A program made the position numbers and the translations under genes. A stretch of DNA of 64,000 bases from JACVRW01 sp963814095 (lineage in GTDB: Bacteria > Actinomycetota > Thermoleophilia > Solirubrobacterales > Thermoleophilaceae), in the NCBI GenBank assembly GCA_963814095.1, contig CAWFBT010000030.1, positions 1-64,000 of the forward strand. The letters run 5' to 3'. Under the pieces are notes generated by a model. That model saw nothing but the letters and a program-made list of their open reading frames with translations, was not told the DNA's origin and made no database searches. Positions within the stretch are counted from its first letter, which is position 1. Every line of letters begins with the position of its first letter. Shown piece by piece: positions 60,542 through 64,000 of this stretch.

Positions 60542-61116
60542 AGCGGCGTGCGCCCGGCAACCGGCGTGAGCCGGCCGCGGGCGACCATCTGCTCCCTGAA
60601 CCACTCGATCGGCGCGGGGTTCTTGCCCTCGGTCGAGCCATCAAGCTCGATGAAGCGCATGAACAGCTCGGCGTCACGCACACGCCGGTCGAGCACGTCC
60701 AGCCCGCGCCGCTCGCTGCGCCTGAGGATCCACTTCGTGCGCCACAGGTAGTAGGGCCTGTCGTGCAGCTCAATCGTCACGAGCAGCCGCTCGTCGCGCG
60801 TGTACGCCTCGGCGAAGCGCCGGGCCCGCATCGCGTGGTGGTTCTCCCCCACACGCAAAAGCCAGGAGCTCACGGCGAACTTGAGCGAGTCGTGCACAAG
60901 CGACATGAAACGCAGGTCCGTGCGGCGCTCGCCGCTCTCTCCCCAGCGCTCGATCTGCTCGATCAGGTCGCCGACGTGCCTCCCGACAGAGCCCTCGGGG
61001 TGCCCGCGCCGCGGCGCTCCCCAGGCCCAGCCCTCGAGCATCACGGGGTCGCGCGCGAGCGCGCGCTCGACATCGTTCTCCGGGACGAATCCGGGAACGA
61101 GGTCGGCAGCGGTCAA
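60538..61116 (-). CDS. HD-domain-like protein of unknown substrate
   Basis: A 192-residue protein. An ordered set of His/Asp motifs (RRGHPEGSVGRHVGDLI, LVHDSLKFAVSSWL, GENHHAMRARRFAEAY, TIELHDRPYYLWRTKW) suggests an HD-superfamily metal-dependent hydrolase, though not a standard HD pattern. The TTG at 61116 is the best start; an in-frame extension upstream overlaps the next gene and is not plausible protein. Separated from the neighbour gene by 13 bases. Confidence 0.6.
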   Translation of the reverse strand: MTAADLVPGFVPENDVERALARDPVMLEGWAWGAPRRGHPEGSVGRHVGDLIEQIERWGESGERRTDLRFMSLVHDSLKFAVSSWLLRVGENHHAMRARRFAEAYTRDERLLVTIELHDRPYYLWRTKWILRRSERRGLDVLDRRVRDAELFMRFIELDGSTEGKNPAPIEWFREQMVARGRLTPVAGRTPL

Positions 61117-61129
61117 GCTGGCGGCCGGC

Positions 61130-61537
61130 CTACTCGACCGACTCGGCCACCCAGTCGCCGTCCTGGCGACCGAGCACCACACGCGCTTCCTGCCCGCCCT
61201 CGCCGACCGCCACGAAGTGGGCGCGATCCTCCGCGACCCCGGGGTTGTCGTCGACGAGCACGAGATGCAGGTGGGTGTAGGGCCATCCGGGCCGCTCGCG
61301 CTCGAGCGCACCGCGGACGGTGGCCTCCATCAGCTCGCGATGCCAGCCCCGGTCGCTCGCGCGTGCCTGCTCGAGAGCGGCGTCGGCGTCCGCCACGTGC
61401 TCCGCCCAGGAGCCGGCCTGGCGCCGGTTCCGGGCCCGGATGCCGAGCCAGCCGAGCACGAGCGCGACAGCCACGAGTACCCCCAGGACGATGAGGATGA
61501 TCGCGAGTGTGGATATGGCAAGTGGGGGCGTGTACAT
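61130..61537 (-). CDS. Single-pass membrane protein of unknown function
   Basis: A 135-residue protein with one N-terminal membrane helix (LAIILIVLGVLVAVALVLGWL, residues about 11-31) and a soluble domain with HRELMEATVRGALERERPG and THLHLVLVDDNPGVAEDRAHFVAVG. The C-terminal half looks like a small beta-sheet domain. Likely co-transcribed with the HD-like gene downstream. No named family recognised. Confidence 0.6.
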   Translation of the reverse strand: MYTPPLAISTLAIILIVLGVLVAVALVLGWLGIRARNRRQAGSWAEHVADADAALEQARASDRGWHRELMEATVRGALERERPGWPYTHLHLVLVDDNPGVAEDRAHFVAVGEGGQEARVVLGRQDGDWVAESVE

Positions 61538-61562
61538 GCGGCGCGTCAGTCTAGGGCCTCGT

Positions 61563-61580
61563 CATGAGACGCTTCTCATG
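61563..61580. terminator. Hairpin CATGAGA-CGCT-TCTCATG
   Basis: Perfect 7-base stem with a 4-base loop in the gap between the rRNA operon end and the membrane-protein gene. It may be a second stop for rRNA transcription. No T-tract. Confidence 0.35.
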
Positions 61581-61601
61581 CAGGCCGCAGTGGTCAAACA
61601 C

Positions 61602-61639
61602 GAAGCGCGGCCGGGGACGCTCGCCCACGACCGCGCTTC
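61602..61639 (-). terminator. Terminator hairpin of the rRNA operon
   Basis: Nine-base inverted repeat GAAGCGCGG (61602-61610) with CCGCGCTTC (61631-61639), about 10 bases past the 3' end of 5S rRNA on the minus strand. It is followed by a short T-containing stretch (GTGTTTG). Confidence 0.6.
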
Positions 61640-61649
61640 TCAGAAAAAT

Positions 61650-61764
61650 CCGGCGGCGACCTACTCTCCCAGGACCGCGAGGCCCAAGTACCATCGGCGC
61701 TGAGGGGCTTAACTGCTCTGTTCGGAATGGGAAGAGGTGTTTCCCCCCCGCTATAGCCACCGAA
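61650..61764 (-). rRNA. rrf: 5S ribosomal RNA
   Basis: About 115 bases matching 5S rRNA on the minus strand. The region includes the conserved CCATTCCGAACAGAGCAG and GTTAAGCCCCTCAGCGCCG segments and TGGTACTTGGG, ending with GAGAGTAGGTCGCCGCCGG. It lies about 90 bases past the 23S rRNA 3' end. Ends approximate to a few bases. Confidence 0.95.
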
Positions 61765-61807
61765 ATGTTGCGAGACAGAGCCCTCGCCGGAGCTTGAGAA
61801 CTGCACA

Positions 61808-61833
61808 GCCGGTCGACCCGCCGGCGAACCGGC
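61808..61833 (-). other. Inverted repeat in the 23S-5S spacer
   Basis: GCCGGT (61808-61813) pairs with ACCGGC (61828-61833) between the 23S and 5S genes. Such stems in rRNA spacers are commonly RNase processing sites; that role is inferred. Confidence 0.35.
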
Positions 61834-61854
61834 GAGCATCAGGAAAGATCAAAA

Positions 61855-64000
<2,146 letters not shown>

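Overview
The window is GC-rich bacterial chromosome from a Gram-positive actinobacterium. Gene content points to class Thermoleophilia, probably Solirubrobacterales or a relative; this is inferred from gene families and order, not from a 16S gene. Supporting signs are a wax ester/triacylglycerol synthase, SepF and YggT division genes, a pgsA-garA-MerR neighbourhood like that of mycobacteria, HisZ-dependent HisG, and large secreted proteins with very basic C-termini. No mobile element, CRISPR array or prophage is visible. Genes are densely packed with many 4-base stop/start overlaps, and no gene-free stretch exceeds 300 bases.

Layout. 1-3 kb (+): dinB, a wax ester synthase split by a frameshift, and a YbaK-like deacylase. 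3-9 kb (-): a lone contractile-injection-type sheath gene, then a two-gene secreted cassette (beta-propeller plus large repeat protein). 9-17 kb: orphan sensor kinase, a beta-lactamase-like/VanX-like fusion, glyoxalase, nadE, adenylate cyclase, and a sigma-region-4/anti-sigma fusion. 18-23 kb (-): a second copy of the secreted cassette. 23-36 kb (-): FAD oxidase, SRPBCC, apt, MerR, GarA-like FHA, RsiG-like protein, pgsA, proS, ispG, fadD, rseP, dxr; then a luciferase-like/SCP2 fusion (+). 37-41 kb (-): cdsA-uppS-frr-pyrH-tsf-rpsB. 41.5-45 kb (-): rluD-lspA-yggT-proC-sepF. 46-56.5 kb (-): murA-hisZGDBHAF-cca-pgeF-yggS. 56.5-61.5 kb: HD protein, isocitrate-dehydrogenase-like enzyme, DUF389, thioesterase and small unknowns. 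61.6-64 kb (-): 5S and the 3' two thirds of 23S rRNA.

How it works together. Most of the window is housekeeping: isoprenoid precursors (dxr, ispG), phospholipids (cdsA, pgsA), undecaprenyl carrier (uppS), peptidoglycan (murA), division (sepF, yggT), histidine, NAD, and translation. The unusual material is the pair of paralogous secreted cassettes. Each has a propeller gene followed by a roughly 900-residue repeat protein, and each is preceded by a nearly identical sigma70-type promoter (TTGACA, 17-18 base spacer containing GAACGTG, TATGTT). This looks like a duplicated, co-regulated cell-surface system of unknown function.

Caution. At least six single-base indels break otherwise well-conserved genes, including housekeeping hisD, and several lie in homopolymers or short GC runs. 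Sequencing error is the simplest explanation, so the broken genes should not be taken as true pseudogenes without checking reads.
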